Both the position numbers and the translations under genes were made by a program. The notes below the pieces were generated by a model. The model was not told the DNA's origin. It searched no databases and saw nothing but the letters and a program-made list of their open reading frames with translations. From Nocardia rhizosphaerihabitans (GTDB lineage: Bacteria; Actinomycetota; Actinomycetes; Mycobacteriales; Mycobacteriaceae): a stretch of DNA of 64,000 bases. The DNA is taken from the NCBI RefSeq assembly GCF_014646295.1, contig NZ_BMNE01000006.1:1-64000 (forward strand). Reading direction: 5' to 3'. This document shows, piece after piece, positions 34,774-43,118 of this stretch. Numbering within the stretch: the stretch's first letter is position 1; every line of letters begins with the position of its first letter.

Positions 34774-34789
34774 TGGACAAGTAAATTGA
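34756..34789. promoter_or_regulatory. MarR-type operator
   Basis: Two 12-base arms TCAATCTACTTG (34756-34767) and CAAGTAAATTGA (34778-34789) match in 11 of 12 positions with a 10-bp spacer. The site lies between the divergent MarR and cupin genes and covers the -10 region of the latter. Confidence 0.75.
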
Positions 34790-34808
34790 CTTTATGCAGG
34801 AGGCGCAC

Positions 34809-35183
34809 ATGCCGGTCATCCACTCCGAAAACGCCCAGGTGCACGAGATCCACAACGCCAGGTTCACCTCGCTCATCCGCCCCGGCACCGGCAGTGCCGA
34901 ACTCTGCGTCTGGCAGACCGAGGTCGCGCCCGATTCGGTGGGCGTGCCGCACCGAATCCTGGGGGAGGAGGCCTTCGTCCTGCTCTCGGGCGAGGTGACG
35001 ATGACGATCGACGGTGAGTCGGCGCCGATGACACCGGGTGACGCGGCCGTCGCGCCCGCTGGTTCGACGATCGCGCTCGCCAATGCGACGGCGGCGCCCG
35101 CGGTGCTGCTCGTCACGGTCCGTGTCGGCTTCTCCGCCGAGCTGCCCGATGGCTCCACTTTCGTTCCGCCGTGGGCATCCTGA
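34809..35183 (+). CDS. Small cupin-domain protein
   Basis: A 124-residue single-domain cupin: ELCVWQTEVAPDSVGVPHRI, AFVLLSGEVTMTIDGES, and the second motif GDAAVAPAGSTIALANAT. The first motif has one His (VPHR) and the second lacks the usual His, so metal binding is doubtful. Family members are enzymes or small-molecule sensors. AGGAGG precedes ATG 34809. The divergent MarR regulator with shared operator suggests induction by a small aromatic or similar ligand. Confidence 0.85.
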   Translation: MPVIHSENAQVHEIHNARFTSLIRPGTGSAELCVWQTEVAPDSVGVPHRILGEEAFVLLSGEVTMTIDGESAPMTPGDAAVAPAGSTIALANATAAPAVLLVTVRVGFSAELPDGSTFVPPWAS

Positions 35184-35221
35184 ACCGTCACCGCGTCTGT
35201 TCCTGTCGGTGAACTTGAAAG

Positions 35222-35235
35222 TTTGGTCGCCCTAA
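35222..35235. promoter_or_regulatory. DtxR/MntR-type half-palindrome before Mn importer
   Basis: TTTGGTCGCCCTAA has 10 of 14 symmetric positions (TTxGG...CC.AA), as in DtxR/MntR-family boxes, and sits 15 bp before the substrate-binding protein ATG. It is only a partial match to the IdeR consensus, which fits a manganese-type regulator better. Single site, modest evidence. Confidence 0.4.
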
Positions 35236-35250
35236 CAATATAATTCTGGA

Positions 35251-36195
35251 ATGAAGGTTGGGTTTCACCGGTCGCCCGGATCGTCGCGGCGGCGAGTTGT
35301 CGCGGCGTGTGTGCTGAGTGTCATGGCGTTCGCGCTCACCGCGTGCGGTGGTGTCGCGGCCGAGGACGACGGCAAGAAGGTCGTGCTCACCACCTTCACC
35401 GTGCTCGCCGATATGGCGCGCAATGTGGCGGGGGAGCATCTGCGGGTCGAGTCGATCACCAAGGTCGGCGCCGAGATCCATGGGTACGAGCCGACGCCCG
35501 GCGACATCAAGAAGGCGGCCAAGGCCGATCTGATCCTGGACAACGGGCTCAACCTGGAAGCCTGGTTCGCCCAGTTCGTCGCCGATCTCGACGTGCCGCA
35601 CGCCGTGGTCAGCGAGGGTGTCACCCCGATGGACATCGGTGAGGACGCCTACCGGGGCAAGCCGAATCCGCATGCCTGGATGTCGCCGGTGAACGCGCAG
35701 ATCTATGTCGACAACATGGTCCGCGCGTTCACCGGCCTCGATCCCGAGCACGCCGAGGCCTACCGCGCCAACGGCACCGCCTACAAGGCCCAGCTCGGCG
35801 CCGTCCACAACGACCTGGTCGCCGCGGTGAACACCCTGCCCACCGATCAGCGGGCCCTGGTGACCTGCGAGGGCGCGTTCTCCTACCTCGCCCGCGACAC
35901 GGGTCTCACCGAGAAGTACATCTGGCCGGTCAACGCCGAGCAGCAGGCCACGCCGCAGCAGATCGGCTCGGCGATCGACTTCGTGCGCCAGCGCGGAGTG
36001 CCCGCGGTGTTCTGCGAGTCGACCGTCTCCGACGCGCCGATGCAGCGCGTGGTCGAGGCCACCGGCTCACGCTACGGCGGCACCCTCTACGTCGACTCGC
36101 TCTCGGAGGCGGACGGCCCGGTGCCGACCTATCTGCAGCTGATCCGCCATGATGCGAACATCATCGCCACCGCCCTCGCCGGAGCCCCGAGATGA
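35251..36195 (+). CDS. Metal ABC transporter substrate-binding lipoprotein (Mn type)
   Basis: A 314-residue cluster A-I (PsaA/MntC/ZnuA) solute-binding lipoprotein, lipobox FALTAC with C32. Predicted metal ligands are H77 (AEIHGYE), H141 (NPHAWMS), E256 (FCEST) and D282 (YVDSLSE). The His-His-Glu-Asp set and lack of a His-rich loop are features of Mn2+ (or Fe2+) binders rather than zinc binders. It overlaps the ATPase gene (ATGA). The three-gene order binding protein-ATPase-permease is complete. Confidence 0.93.
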   Translation: MKVGFHRSPGSSRRRVVAACVLSVMAFALTACGGVAAEDDGKKVVLTTFTVLADMARNVAGEHLRVESITKVGAEIHGYEPTPGDIKKAAKADLILDNGLNLEAWFAQFVADLDVPHAVVSEGVTPMDIGEDAYRGKPNPHAWMSPVNAQIYVDNMVRAFTGLDPEHAEAYRANGTAYKAQLGAVHNDLVAAVNTLPTDQRALVTCEGAFSYLARDTGLTEKYIWPVNAEQQATPQQIGSAIDFVRQRGVPAVFCESTVSDAPMQRVVEATGSRYGGTLYVDSLSEADGPVPTYLQLIRHDANIIATALAGAPR

Positions 36196-36923
36196 CCACC
36201 GCGCCCGTCGTCGAGATCCAGGACGTCACCGTCCACTACGGTGACGTGCTCGCGCTCGACAATGTCGAACTGACCCTGAAGTCCGGCCGGGTCTGCGGCC
36301 TGATCGGGATGAACGGCTCGGGCAAGTCGACGCTGTTCAAGACCGTCATGGGCCTGGTCACCCCCGACCGTGGCCGGGTGCTCATCAACGGCAACCCGCC
36401 CGCCGCCGCGCGCAAGGCGGGCAGCCTCGGTTACGTGCCGCAATCGGAAGACGTGGACTGGAGCTTCCCGCTGTCGGTGCGCGATGTCGTGATGACCGGC
36501 CGTTACGGGAAGATGGGTTTCACCCGGCGGGCGAGCAAGGTCGATCGCGCCGCCGTCGCCGACGCGCTGGCCCGCGTCGATCTCACCGAACTCGCCGATC
36601 GCCAGATCGGCCAGCTCTCCGGTGGCCAGAAGAAGCGGACCTTCGTGGCGCGCGGCATCGCGCAGGAGGCAACGATCCTGCTGCTCGACGAGCCGTTCGC
36701 CGGCGTCGACAAGCGGTCGGAGGCGACCATCACCGCGCTGCTGCGCGAACTCGCCGCCGACGGCGCGACCATCCTGGTCTCCACCCACGATCTGCACGCG
36801 CTCCCGCAGCTGGCCGACGAAGCGGTGCTGCTGAACCGCCGGGTGCTCGAACACGGCGACCCGGATGTGGTGTTGCGGCCGGAAAACCTGGCCAAGGCCT
36901 TCGGGCTCGAGCTGGACGAGTGA
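36192..36923 (+). CDS. Metal ABC transporter ATPase
   Basis: A 243-residue ABC ATPase: Walker A GMNGSGKST near 38-46, the Q-loop LGYVPQSEDVDW typical of MntB/ZnuC/SitB, signature LSGGQKKR, Walker B TILLLDEPFAG, and switch STHDLHALPQL. It drives import of the metal captured by the upstream lipoprotein. Four-base overlap with the binding protein gene and a 10-bp gap to the permease show a single operon. Confidence 0.95.
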   Translation: MTTAPVVEIQDVTVHYGDVLALDNVELTLKSGRVCGLIGMNGSGKSTLFKTVMGLVTPDRGRVLINGNPPAAARKAGSLGYVPQSEDVDWSFPLSVRDVVMTGRYGKMGFTRRASKVDRAAVADALARVDLTELADRQIGQLSGGQKKRTFVARGIAQEATILLLDEPFAGVDKRSEATITALLRELAADGATILVSTHDLHALPQLADEAVLLNRRVLEHGDPDVVLRPENLAKAFGLELDE

Positions 36924-36933
36924 GGAAACACCG

Positions 36934-37815
36934 ATGAGTCTCGAAGAATTCTTCCTCGACCCGCTGCGCTACGAGTTCATGGTGCGCGCGCTCGCGACGA
37001 CCGTCACCGCGGCGGTGGTGTGCGCGGTGCTGTCGTGCTGGCTGGTGCTGATCGGCTGGTCGCTGATGGGCGACGCGGTCTCGCACGCGGTGCTGCCCGG
37101 TGTGGTGCTGGCCTACATCGTCGGCTGGCCGTTCGCGGTCGGCGCGGTGATCTTCGGATTCCTCGCGGTCGCGCTGATCGGCGTCGTCCGCGACACCAGC
37201 CGGGTCAAAGAGGACGCCGCCATCGGCATCGTCTTCACGACCCTGTTCGCGTTCGGCCTGGTCCTGGTGTCGGTGACGCCGAGTCAAACCGATCTGAACC
37301 ACATCGTGTTCGGCAATCTGCTCGGCGTGAGCCAGGGCGAGATGGTCCAGATCATGATCCTGGCCGCGATCGTGCTGACGGCCCTGGTGCTCGAGCGCCG
37401 CGATTTCACGCTCTACGCCTTCGACGCCACCCACGCCCACGCCATCGGCCTGAGTCCGCGAATCCTCGGGACGGCGTTGCTCGGTCTGCTCGCGCTCACG
37501 TCGGTGGTGGCGTTGCAGGCGGTCGGCGTGGTGCTGGTCGTCGCCATGCTGATCATCCCGGGTGCGACGGCCTATCTGCTCACCGATCGCTTCAGCCGAA
37601 TGCTGCTCATCGCCCCGACGGTGTCGGTGGTGTGCGCGGTGACCGGTCTCTACATCAGCTACCACCTCGACACCGCCGCGGGCGGCATGGTCGTGGTGAC
37701 CCAGGGCATCGCGTTCACGCTGGTCTACCTGTTCGCGCCCCGGCACGGCATCATCGGCCGCCGGGTGACCGCCGCGCGTGCGAGGGCGAGCTCGAAGGTG
37801 GCCGTCTCGAGCTGA
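36934..37815 (+). CDS. Metal ABC transporter permease (ABC-3 family)
   Basis: A 293-residue protein with eight or nine hydrophobic helices and the ABC-3 signatures LIGWSLMGDAVSHAVLPGVV, EDAAIGIVFTTLFAFGLVL, and AVGVVLVVAMLIIPGATAYLLT. It completes the Mn-type importer. ATG 36934 follows GAGGAAAC. The C-terminus ends in a basic cytoplasmic tail. Confidence 0.94.
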   Translation: MSLEEFFLDPLRYEFMVRALATTVTAAVVCAVLSCWLVLIGWSLMGDAVSHAVLPGVVLAYIVGWPFAVGAVIFGFLAVALIGVVRDTSRVKEDAAIGIVFTTLFAFGLVLVSVTPSQTDLNHIVFGNLLGVSQGEMVQIMILAAIVLTALVLERRDFTLYAFDATHAHAIGLSPRILGTALLGLLALTSVVALQAVGVVLVVAMLIIPGATAYLLTDRFSRMLLIAPTVSVVCAVTGLYISYHLDTAAGGMVVVTQGIAFTLVYLFAPRHGIIGRRVTAARARASSKVAVSS

Positions 37816-37904
37816 ATTCGGCGAATCCGCCGCGGGACGGCGATGCGCGACGCACGATGCTATCTAGAACGTGTTTCACCTCGCGCGGGAAAGGTCGTCG
37901 CTCG

Positions 37905-38426
37905 ATGTTCGGTCTCGGGGTACTCGATACTGCCGCACTGTCTTCGGATTCGCCCGACGGGCGGCCGCGGGAAGTGCGGCGGGCACAGCAGCTGGCGGTG
38001 TGGCAGGCCATCTACTGCACCGGTGTCGCGGTCGCGGTGATTCCGGCGGCGGCGCTGCTGCCGTCGGACTCGGTGCTGCTGCGGTACGTGGGGTCGGCCT
38101 ACCTCACCGCGGCCGCGGCGCTGCTGCTCGCGCTGGCCACCCTCGCGTTCACCGTGCGCTCCCGCTACGCGCACGCCCTCGGCTGGTACGCGGCCGCGCT
38201 GGTGGTTCTGGTCGGGGCGTTCGGCGTTCTCACCCTCCCCGCGGTCGTGGTGTCGGTGGCGGTGATCGTGCTGCTCGACCGCCCGGCGTCCAAGGCCTGG
38301 TTCGAGGTCGAGGAGACTCCCGAACCCCTCGCCTTCCGCGGCCACGTCACGCGGATCCCGGCAGTGGTCCGTCCTCTCGCAGGGCCGGTCGGCACCGGCT
38401 GGAAGTCCCTGCTGGCCGAGCGGTAG
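37905..38426 (+). CDS. Small integral membrane protein
   Basis: A 173-residue protein with four hydrophobic segments (WQAIYCTGVAVAVIPAAALL, AYLTAAAALLLALATLAF, ALGWYAAALVVLVGAFGVL, VVVSVAVIVLL) followed by a hydrophilic C-terminal tail. It resembles small actinobacterial membrane proteins of unknown function. The sequence just before ATG 37905 has GGGAAAGG at 13-20 bp, so the ribosome site is loose. It may be a passenger after the Mn importer (89 bp gap). Confidence 0.7.
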   Translation: MFGLGVLDTAALSSDSPDGRPREVRRAQQLAVWQAIYCTGVAVAVIPAAALLPSDSVLLRYVGSAYLTAAAALLLALATLAFTVRSRYAHALGWYAAALVVLVGAFGVLTLPAVVVSVAVIVLLDRPASKAWFEVEETPEPLAFRGHVTRIPAVVRPLAGPVGTGWKSLLAER

Positions 38427-38477
38427 GCGACGGCCTGACCCGGATTCGTGTCGGGGCGGGCTGGCAGGATGTGCGCC

Positions 38478-38819
38478 ATGAAGGTCACTGGGGAGGACGT
38501 GCGTGCGTTTGTCCTGTCGCTACCGGAGACGGTGGAGCAATTCGCCTGGGGCATGCCGATTTTCAAGGTCGCGGGCAAGCTGTTCTTGACCCTGCCCGAG
38601 GAGGAGACCTCGATGGCGGTGCGCTGCCCGATCGTCGACCGCGACGAGCTGGTGGTCGCCGAGCCGGACAAGTTCTGGATCGCCGCGCACGAGGCGGGCA
38701 ACCCATGGGTCCGGGTCCGGCTCGCCGCCCTCGACGATCGCGCGGAACTGGAGGCGATCGTCACCGACTCGTGGCGGCTGGCCGCGCCTCGGGCCCTGCT
38801 CGAGGACGCCGACCAGTAG
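38478..38819 (+). CDS. MmcQ/YjbR family protein
   Basis: A 113-residue protein with the YjbR fold pattern: TGEDVRAFVLSLPETVEQFAWGMPIFKVAGKLFL (segments LSLPET and FKVAGKLF), then VRCPIVDRDELVV, FWIAAHEAGNPWVRVRLAAL, and a final helix LIVTDSWRL-like. The family has a double-stranded DNA-binding-like fold (CyaY/MmcQ), with no proven function. ATG 38478 matches family starts. Confidence 0.85.
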   Translation: MKVTGEDVRAFVLSLPETVEQFAWGMPIFKVAGKLFLTLPEEETSMAVRCPIVDRDELVVAEPDKFWIAAHEAGNPWVRVRLAALDDRAELEAIVTDSWRLAAPRALLEDADQ

Positions 38820-38828
38820 CGAACGGGT

Positions 38829-39260
38829 TCAGGCGACCGGCGTGATGGTGGCCTCGATGGTCTGGATGGCGTCGACGGGGATGACGAAGGTCTCGACGAT
38901 CTCGACGGTGGTCAGGCGCACGCCCGCGATGCCGGTGTCGAGCAGATAGCGGGTGGTGACGGTGTCACCGGATTCGGACATGGTGAGGTCGCGGACGCCC
39001 TGGATCACCCGATACTGCAGCCCGTTCGCCAGATCCGAGGTCAGCTGCGGACCGGAGTAGCCGGTCTGGAATCCGACCTCGACCCTGGTGGCGTCGGGGG
39101 TGAAAGGCACCGCGCTCGCGTCGTGGGAGACCAGGGCGTCGATGTAGGCGCGGGCGATGGCCTGGCGCGGGGTGTCGGCCGGATTCGGTTCTGCCACAGC
39201 GGTTGCCGTGCCGAGCGCGAGGAACGCCGCCGCGAGGGCTGAAACATGAGTGATTCGCAT
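38829..39260 (-). CDS. Secreted NTF2-like small protein
   Basis: A 143-residue exported protein. Signal peptide MRITHVSALAAAFLALGTAT with likely cleavage after AVA (about residue 23). The mature part has the NTF2-like pattern: helix RQAIARAYIDALVSHDASAV, FTPDATRVEVGFQTGYSG, then beta strands to the end (TTRYLLDTGIAGVRLTTVEI). It resembles secreted DUF8021-type proteins of Nocardia, with no known role. It stands divergent to the YaeQ gene. Confidence 0.75.
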   Translation of the reverse strand: MRITHVSALAAAFLALGTATAVAEPNPADTPRQAIARAYIDALVSHDASAVPFTPDATRVEVGFQTGYSGPQLTSDLANGLQYRVIQGVRDLTMSESGDTVTTRYLLDTGIAGVRLTTVEIVETFVIPVDAIQTIEATITPVA

Positions 39261-39345
39261 GCAGAGATGCTGGCGGTCGCGACCGGTCGGCGCAACCGGT
39301 GCGGACAGGGGTGCCTGGGCGCGCGGCAGTAGGCTCGGAGCTCTT

Positions 39346-39894
39346 ATGGCACTCAGCGCAACTCTGCATCATTTCGCCGTCCAACTCGCCGACGTCGACC
39401 GCGGCGTCTACGAGGACCTCGAGCTGCGGGTCGCCCGCCACCCCTCCGAAACACTCGAGTACATGCTGACCCGCATCCTCGCGTACTGCCTGCAGTACGA
39501 GGAGGGCATCGTCTTCAGCGAAGGCGGCATCTCGGCCACCGACGAGCCCGCCGTCCAGATCCGCGATCTCACCGGCCGGGTCACCGCCTGGATCGAGGTC
39601 GGCGCCCCCGATGCCGACCGGGTGCACCGGGGCAGCAAGCTCGCCGGTCGGGCCGCGATCTACACCCATCGCGATCCGGCGAAGGTGCTGGCGCAATACG
39701 CGGGCAAGAAGATTCACCGGGCCGAGGACATCCCGCTCTACAGCGTCGACCGTGCCTTCATCGATGCGGCCGTCGCGCTGATCGACCGCCGCAATACCGC
39801 GACCCTCTCGGTCACCGAGGGTGTGCTCTACCTGGACCTCAACGGGACCAGCCTGCGCGGGGAGATCACCGAGCATCGGCTCGGGCAGGCCTGA
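39346..39894 (+). CDS. YaeQ family protein
   Basis: A 182-residue protein with clear YaeQ features: MALSATLHHFAVQLADVDRG, LELRVARHPSETLEYMLTRILAYCL in parts, LTGRVTAWIEVGAPDADRVHRGSK, and SVDRAFIDAAVALI. YaeQ proteins have a restriction-endonuclease-like fold; their activity is unproven. GGAG lies six bases before the ATG. It precedes an esterase gene by 70 bp. Confidence 0.9.
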   Translation: MALSATLHHFAVQLADVDRGVYEDLELRVARHPSETLEYMLTRILAYCLQYEEGIVFSEGGISATDEPAVQIRDLTGRVTAWIEVGAPDADRVHRGSKLAGRAAIYTHRDPAKVLAQYAGKKIHRAEDIPLYSVDRAFIDAAVALIDRRNTATLSVTEGVLYLDLNGTSLRGEITEHRLGQA

Positions 39895-39964
39895 GATCGA
39901 TCCGGCCCGCGCCGTCGGCCGGGTGCCGTACCGTCGGGTCGAGTCGTCGATCAGGAGGAATGCC

Positions 39965-40876
39965 GTGCCGAGCGTGATGAGCCGCGTCGTCGTACCCGCC
40001 TACCTGCGGATCACCAGGGCGAACCGGAACTATGTCAGCGCCGAGGCCGCGCGCGAACACGTGCGGCGGCTCAGTGCGGCGCCTCTTCACTACGCGCCGC
40101 CGAGGCGGCTGCGCGGCGTCGTGGTGTCGAAGAGCGAGGACCGCGGCTGGCCGGTCTACACCCTCACCCCGGTCTCGGGGCCGTCGCGCGGCGGGCTCGT
40201 GTACGCGCACGGCGGTGGCTGGGTCGGCGAAATCGCCCCGCAGCATTGGCATCTCGCGGCCCGGCTGGCCGCCCAGTTGCGGCTCACCGTGACGGTGCCG
40301 ATCTATCCGCTGATCCCGTTCGGCACTGCCGCACAGGTGATTCCGCGCTTCGCCGAGATCGTGACGGACAGTCACGCGCGCTACGGACCCACCTTCGTCG
40401 CCGGTGATTCCGCGGGCGGCCAGATCGCCCTGTCGACCGCGCTGCGTCTGCGCGACACCGCGGGCACGACAGTGCCACGGACAGTACTGATTTCGCCCGC
40501 ACTCGACCTCACCCTGGAGAATCCGCTGATCGCGGAGGTACTGCCACGCGACCCGTGGCTGGGCCGCGAGGGCGGACTCGTCTTCGGCGAGATGTGGAGC
40601 GGCGACCTGCCGATGAAGGACCCGATCGTGAGCCCGCTGTTCGGCGACTTCACCGGCCTCGGCCCCCTCACTGTCTTCACCGGCACCGAGGACATCCTCA
40701 ACCCCGACGCCCACCTCCTGCTCGGCAAGGCGCGTGCGGCAGGTGTCGACATCGACTTCCACGAGGGACACGGCCTGGTCCACGTCTACCCGCTCACCCC
40801 GAGCCGCGAAGGCCAGCAGGCCCGGCGCCACATCGTCGAGACCCTGCGCGCCGACCTGAGCCGGGCGGGCGGCTAG
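39965..40876 (+). CDS. Alpha/beta hydrolase (hormone-sensitive lipase family)
   Basis: A 303-residue esterase. The HSL-family oxyanion motif HGGGW (in YAHGGGWVG) and nucleophile elbow GDSAGG are present; the acid is probably the Asp in TGTEDILNPDA and the base the His in GHGLVHVYPL. N-terminal residues 1-50 form a cap helix region. Substrates of relatives are short-chain esters or lipids. The start is GTG 39965 with AGGAGGAA upstream. Its stop overlaps the stop of the convergent TetR gene by 4 bp. Confidence 0.9.
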   Translation: MPSVMSRVVVPAYLRITRANRNYVSAEAAREHVRRLSAAPLHYAPPRRLRGVVVSKSEDRGWPVYTLTPVSGPSRGGLVYAHGGGWVGEIAPQHWHLAARLAAQLRLTVTVPIYPLIPFGTAAQVIPRFAEIVTDSHARYGPTFVAGDSAGGQIALSTALRLRDTAGTTVPRTVLISPALDLTLENPLIAEVLPRDPWLGREGGLVFGEMWSGDLPMKDPIVSPLFGDFTGLGPLTVFTGTEDILNPDAHLLLGKARAAGVDIDFHEGHGLVHVYPLTPSREGQQARRHIVETLRADLSRAGG

Positions 40877-41454
40877 CGCTGGGACAGGTGGTGGTTGAGC
40901 AGGATGGTCAGCTGGGTGACCGCCTGGTCGAACGGGTGGGGTGACTTGAGGGCGCGGCTGTGGACGATGGTGCCCTCGATGGTGGTGAGCAGGAAGCCGG
41001 CGAGGGAGACGGCGGTGGCGCGTTCGATGCCGGTGGCGACGATGCCGTCGGCGAGGCGGGCGGTCCATTCGGCGAAGGCCTGCCCTGCGAGCGATTGCAG
41101 GGCCGGGTCGAGCTCGTCGAGGGCGGCGGCCATCATGAACGAGCCGGCGCTGTAGTCGGTCTGTTCGAGCGGGGTGCGCCAGAAGGCGAGCAGGTCGGTG
41201 AGCCACTGCTGCACCGACGGCGCGGTCTGCAGCGCGTCGGCCATCGCGCTCACGTGCGAGTACACCAGGCGGGACACGATCCGGGCCGCCGTCTGCACCA
41301 ATTCGCCCTTGCCCGAAGGGAAGTGCTGATACAGCGAGTTGCGTGAGGTGTTGCTGCGCTTGAGCAGTTCACTCAGCGCGGCCGCGTGGACGCCGTGCTG
41401 CTGGACGGTGCTGATGGTGTGTTCGATCAGTCGGGTGCGCGGTCCGGCTGCCAT
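40873..41454 (-). CDS. TetR family regulator
   Basis: A 193-residue repressor. Residues 5-55 carry the TetR helix-turn-helix (RLIEHTISTVQQHGVHAAAL, TSRNSLYQHFPSGKGELV), and the rest is a helical ligand domain (LmrA/YxaF-like). GGAGGAGA precedes ATG 41454. It is divergent from the FabH-like gene at 41544, with two copies of a 16-bp palindrome in the 89-bp gap, making that gene and itself the obvious targets. Confidence 0.92.
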   Translation of the reverse strand: MAAGPRTRLIEHTISTVQQHGVHAAALSELLKRSNTSRNSLYQHFPSGKGELVQTAARIVSRLVYSHVSAMADALQTAPSVQQWLTDLLAFWRTPLEQTDYSAGSFMMAAALDELDPALQSLAGQAFAEWTARLADGIVATGIERATAVSLAGFLLTTIEGTIVHSRALKSPHPFDQAVTQLTILLNHHLSQR

Positions 41455-41477
41455 CCGATCTCCTCCAAACCCTTGAT

Positions 41478-41528
41478 TGAACCGATCGGTCCATGTTAGA
41501 CCTATTCCAGCGTGAACCGATCGGTTCA
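41478..41528. promoter_or_regulatory. Two TetR-type operators
   Basis: TGAACCGATCGGTTCA (41513-41528) is a perfect 16-bp palindrome; a second copy with one change (41478-41493) lies 35 bp away. Both are between the divergent TetR and ketosynthase genes. The nearer copy overlaps the leader of the ketosynthase gene. Confidence 0.85.
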
Positions 41529-41543
41529 TATGGAGAGGATGCC

Positions 41544-42581
41544 ATGCCCACCCCCATCGCCACCGCAGTTCCGGTCACCCATACGGGAATTCTCGGCCTC
41601 GGCGTCTATCGCCCGCGCCGGGTCGTGCCCAATGCCGAGATCGTCGAGGCCATCGACTCCTCCGACGAGTGGATCAAGACTCGCTCCGGGATCGCCGCCC
41701 GGCACTGGGCGGAGCCCGACGAGACCATCGTCGGGATGAGCGTCGCGGCCGCGCGTGACGCGTTGACCGCGGCCGGGAAGGCGGCCGAGGAGGTGGATGT
41801 GGTCGTCCTCGCGACGTCGTCGCAGATGGTCCTCGGCCCGTCGGCGGGCGCGGTCGTCGCCACCGAACTCGGCATGGACGACACCGCCGCCTACGACATC
41901 TCCGCCGGGTGCGCGGGCTTCTGCTACGCGCTGGCCGACGCGGCGAACCTGGTCCGCTCCGGCCAGGCGCGCAACGTGCTGGTGATCGGCGTGGAACGGC
42001 TCTCCGACCTGCTCGACACCACCGACCGCAGCTGCGCGTTCATCTTCGCCGACGGCGCGGGCGCGGTGGTCGTGGGTGCGGCGGAGCAGGAGGGGATCGG
42101 CCCGGTCGCCTGGGGTTCGGACGGCAGCCGCACCTCGGCGATCAAACAGGACAAGGACTTCCTCGAATACTTCGCCGAGGTCGCCGCCGCCGAGGCGAGC
42201 GGCGGCACGTCGGTGCGTCCCTACATCCGGATGAACGGCACCGAGGTGTTCCGCTGGGCCGTCACCTTCCTGGAGAAGGCCTGCCGCAACGCGCTGGACC
42301 GCGCCGGCATCGCCGCACAGGATCTCGACGCCTTCGTCCCGCACCAGGCCAACATCCGGATTACCGACGCCCTGGTGCGTACCCTCGGCCTGCCCGACAC
42401 CGTCGCCGTGGCCCGCGACATCATCGAAACCGGCAACACCAGCGCCGCCTCCATCCCGATGGCCATGGAACAACTGCTGCGCTCCGGCGCGGCGAGCCCG
42501 GGCGACACCGCCCTGCTCCTCGGCTTCGGCGCCGGCCTTGCCTACGCGGGCCAGGTCGTCCACCTGCCGCCGATCGCCTGA
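41544..42581 (+). CDS. 3-oxoacyl-ACP synthase III (FabH-like)
   Basis: A 345-residue ketosynthase III with triad C123 (SAGCAGF), H267 (VPHQANIRI) and N298 (ETGNTSAAS). The start ILGLGVYRPRRVVPNAEIV and SSDEWIKTRSGI are classic FabH. FabH starts fatty acid synthesis by condensing acyl-CoA with malonyl-ACP. In mycolata FabH links FAS-I to FAS-II. The presence of a dedicated TetR repressor suggests this copy is conditionally used rather than the housekeeping one; that is inference. GGAGAGGA precedes the ATG. Confidence 0.92.
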   Translation: MPTPIATAVPVTHTGILGLGVYRPRRVVPNAEIVEAIDSSDEWIKTRSGIAARHWAEPDETIVGMSVAAARDALTAAGKAAEEVDVVVLATSSQMVLGPSAGAVVATELGMDDTAAYDISAGCAGFCYALADAANLVRSGQARNVLVIGVERLSDLLDTTDRSCAFIFADGAGAVVVGAAEQEGIGPVAWGSDGSRTSAIKQDKDFLEYFAEVAAAEASGGTSVRPYIRMNGTEVFRWAVTFLEKACRNALDRAGIAAQDLDAFVPHQANIRITDALVRTLGLPDTVAVARDIIETGNTSAASIPMAMEQLLRSGAASPGDTALLLGFGAGLAYAGQVVHLPPIA

Positions 42582-42582
42582 G

Positions 42583-43092
42583 TCAGCTGCGCAGGGCGCG
42601 CAGGTACCGCTGGCGGTAGAACCGCTGGGCGACAAGCAGTATCGGGAAGGCCGCACGCCAGAGACCGGCCGACGCGGGTTTCGTGAGTGACCGCAGGGTG
42701 AGCTCGACGGCGCCGTCCGCGCGCCGGTGCACGACGAACGCCTCCTCGCCGGACACGGGGTGCCCCGGCAGGGTGCCGTAGGCGAAGCCGCACCGGTCGG
42801 CGGTGTCGACCACCGCAACCACCCGCACGGGCTCGCGTACCGAGACGGGCCCCCAGCCTGCGGTGACCCGGTAGTCGGCGTCGGTCGTCACGCGGGCGTC
42901 AGGGGCGACGCGAAAGCCGCTGCGGCGCTTGACACCCCAGTGCAACACCGCCTCCCTGGCACTCGCCCAGACCTGCTCGCCGTGGCCGATCACCACCGAC
43001 GTCTCGAATCGCCGGAATCCGGACGGCCGCGCGGTCCAGATCTCGTCGGCGGGACTGGTCGCGCCCGCGGGCGCATAGGTCAAGGCCTGCAT
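42583..43092 (-). CDS. DUF1990 family protein
   Basis: A 169-residue protein: LTYAPAGATSPADEIW near the start, RRFETSVVIGHGEQVWASAREAVLHWGVKRRSGF (segments IGHGEQVW, VLHWGVKRRSGF), then beta strands VVAVVDTADRCGFAYGTLPGHPVSGEEAF and LRSLTKPASAGLWRA. This matches DUF1990, a family found in plants and actinobacteria with no established function. It is convergent with the ketosynthase gene (1-bp gap). Confidence 0.87.
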   Translation of the reverse strand: MQALTYAPAGATSPADEIWTARPSGFRRFETSVVIGHGEQVWASAREAVLHWGVKRRSGFRVAPDARVTTDADYRVTAGWGPVSVREPVRVVAVVDTADRCGFAYGTLPGHPVSGEEAFVVHRRADGAVELTLRSLTKPASAGLWRAAFPILLVAQRFYRQRYLRALRS

Positions 43093-43118
43093 GCCGACGA
43101 CGATAGGGCGTCGGCGTC

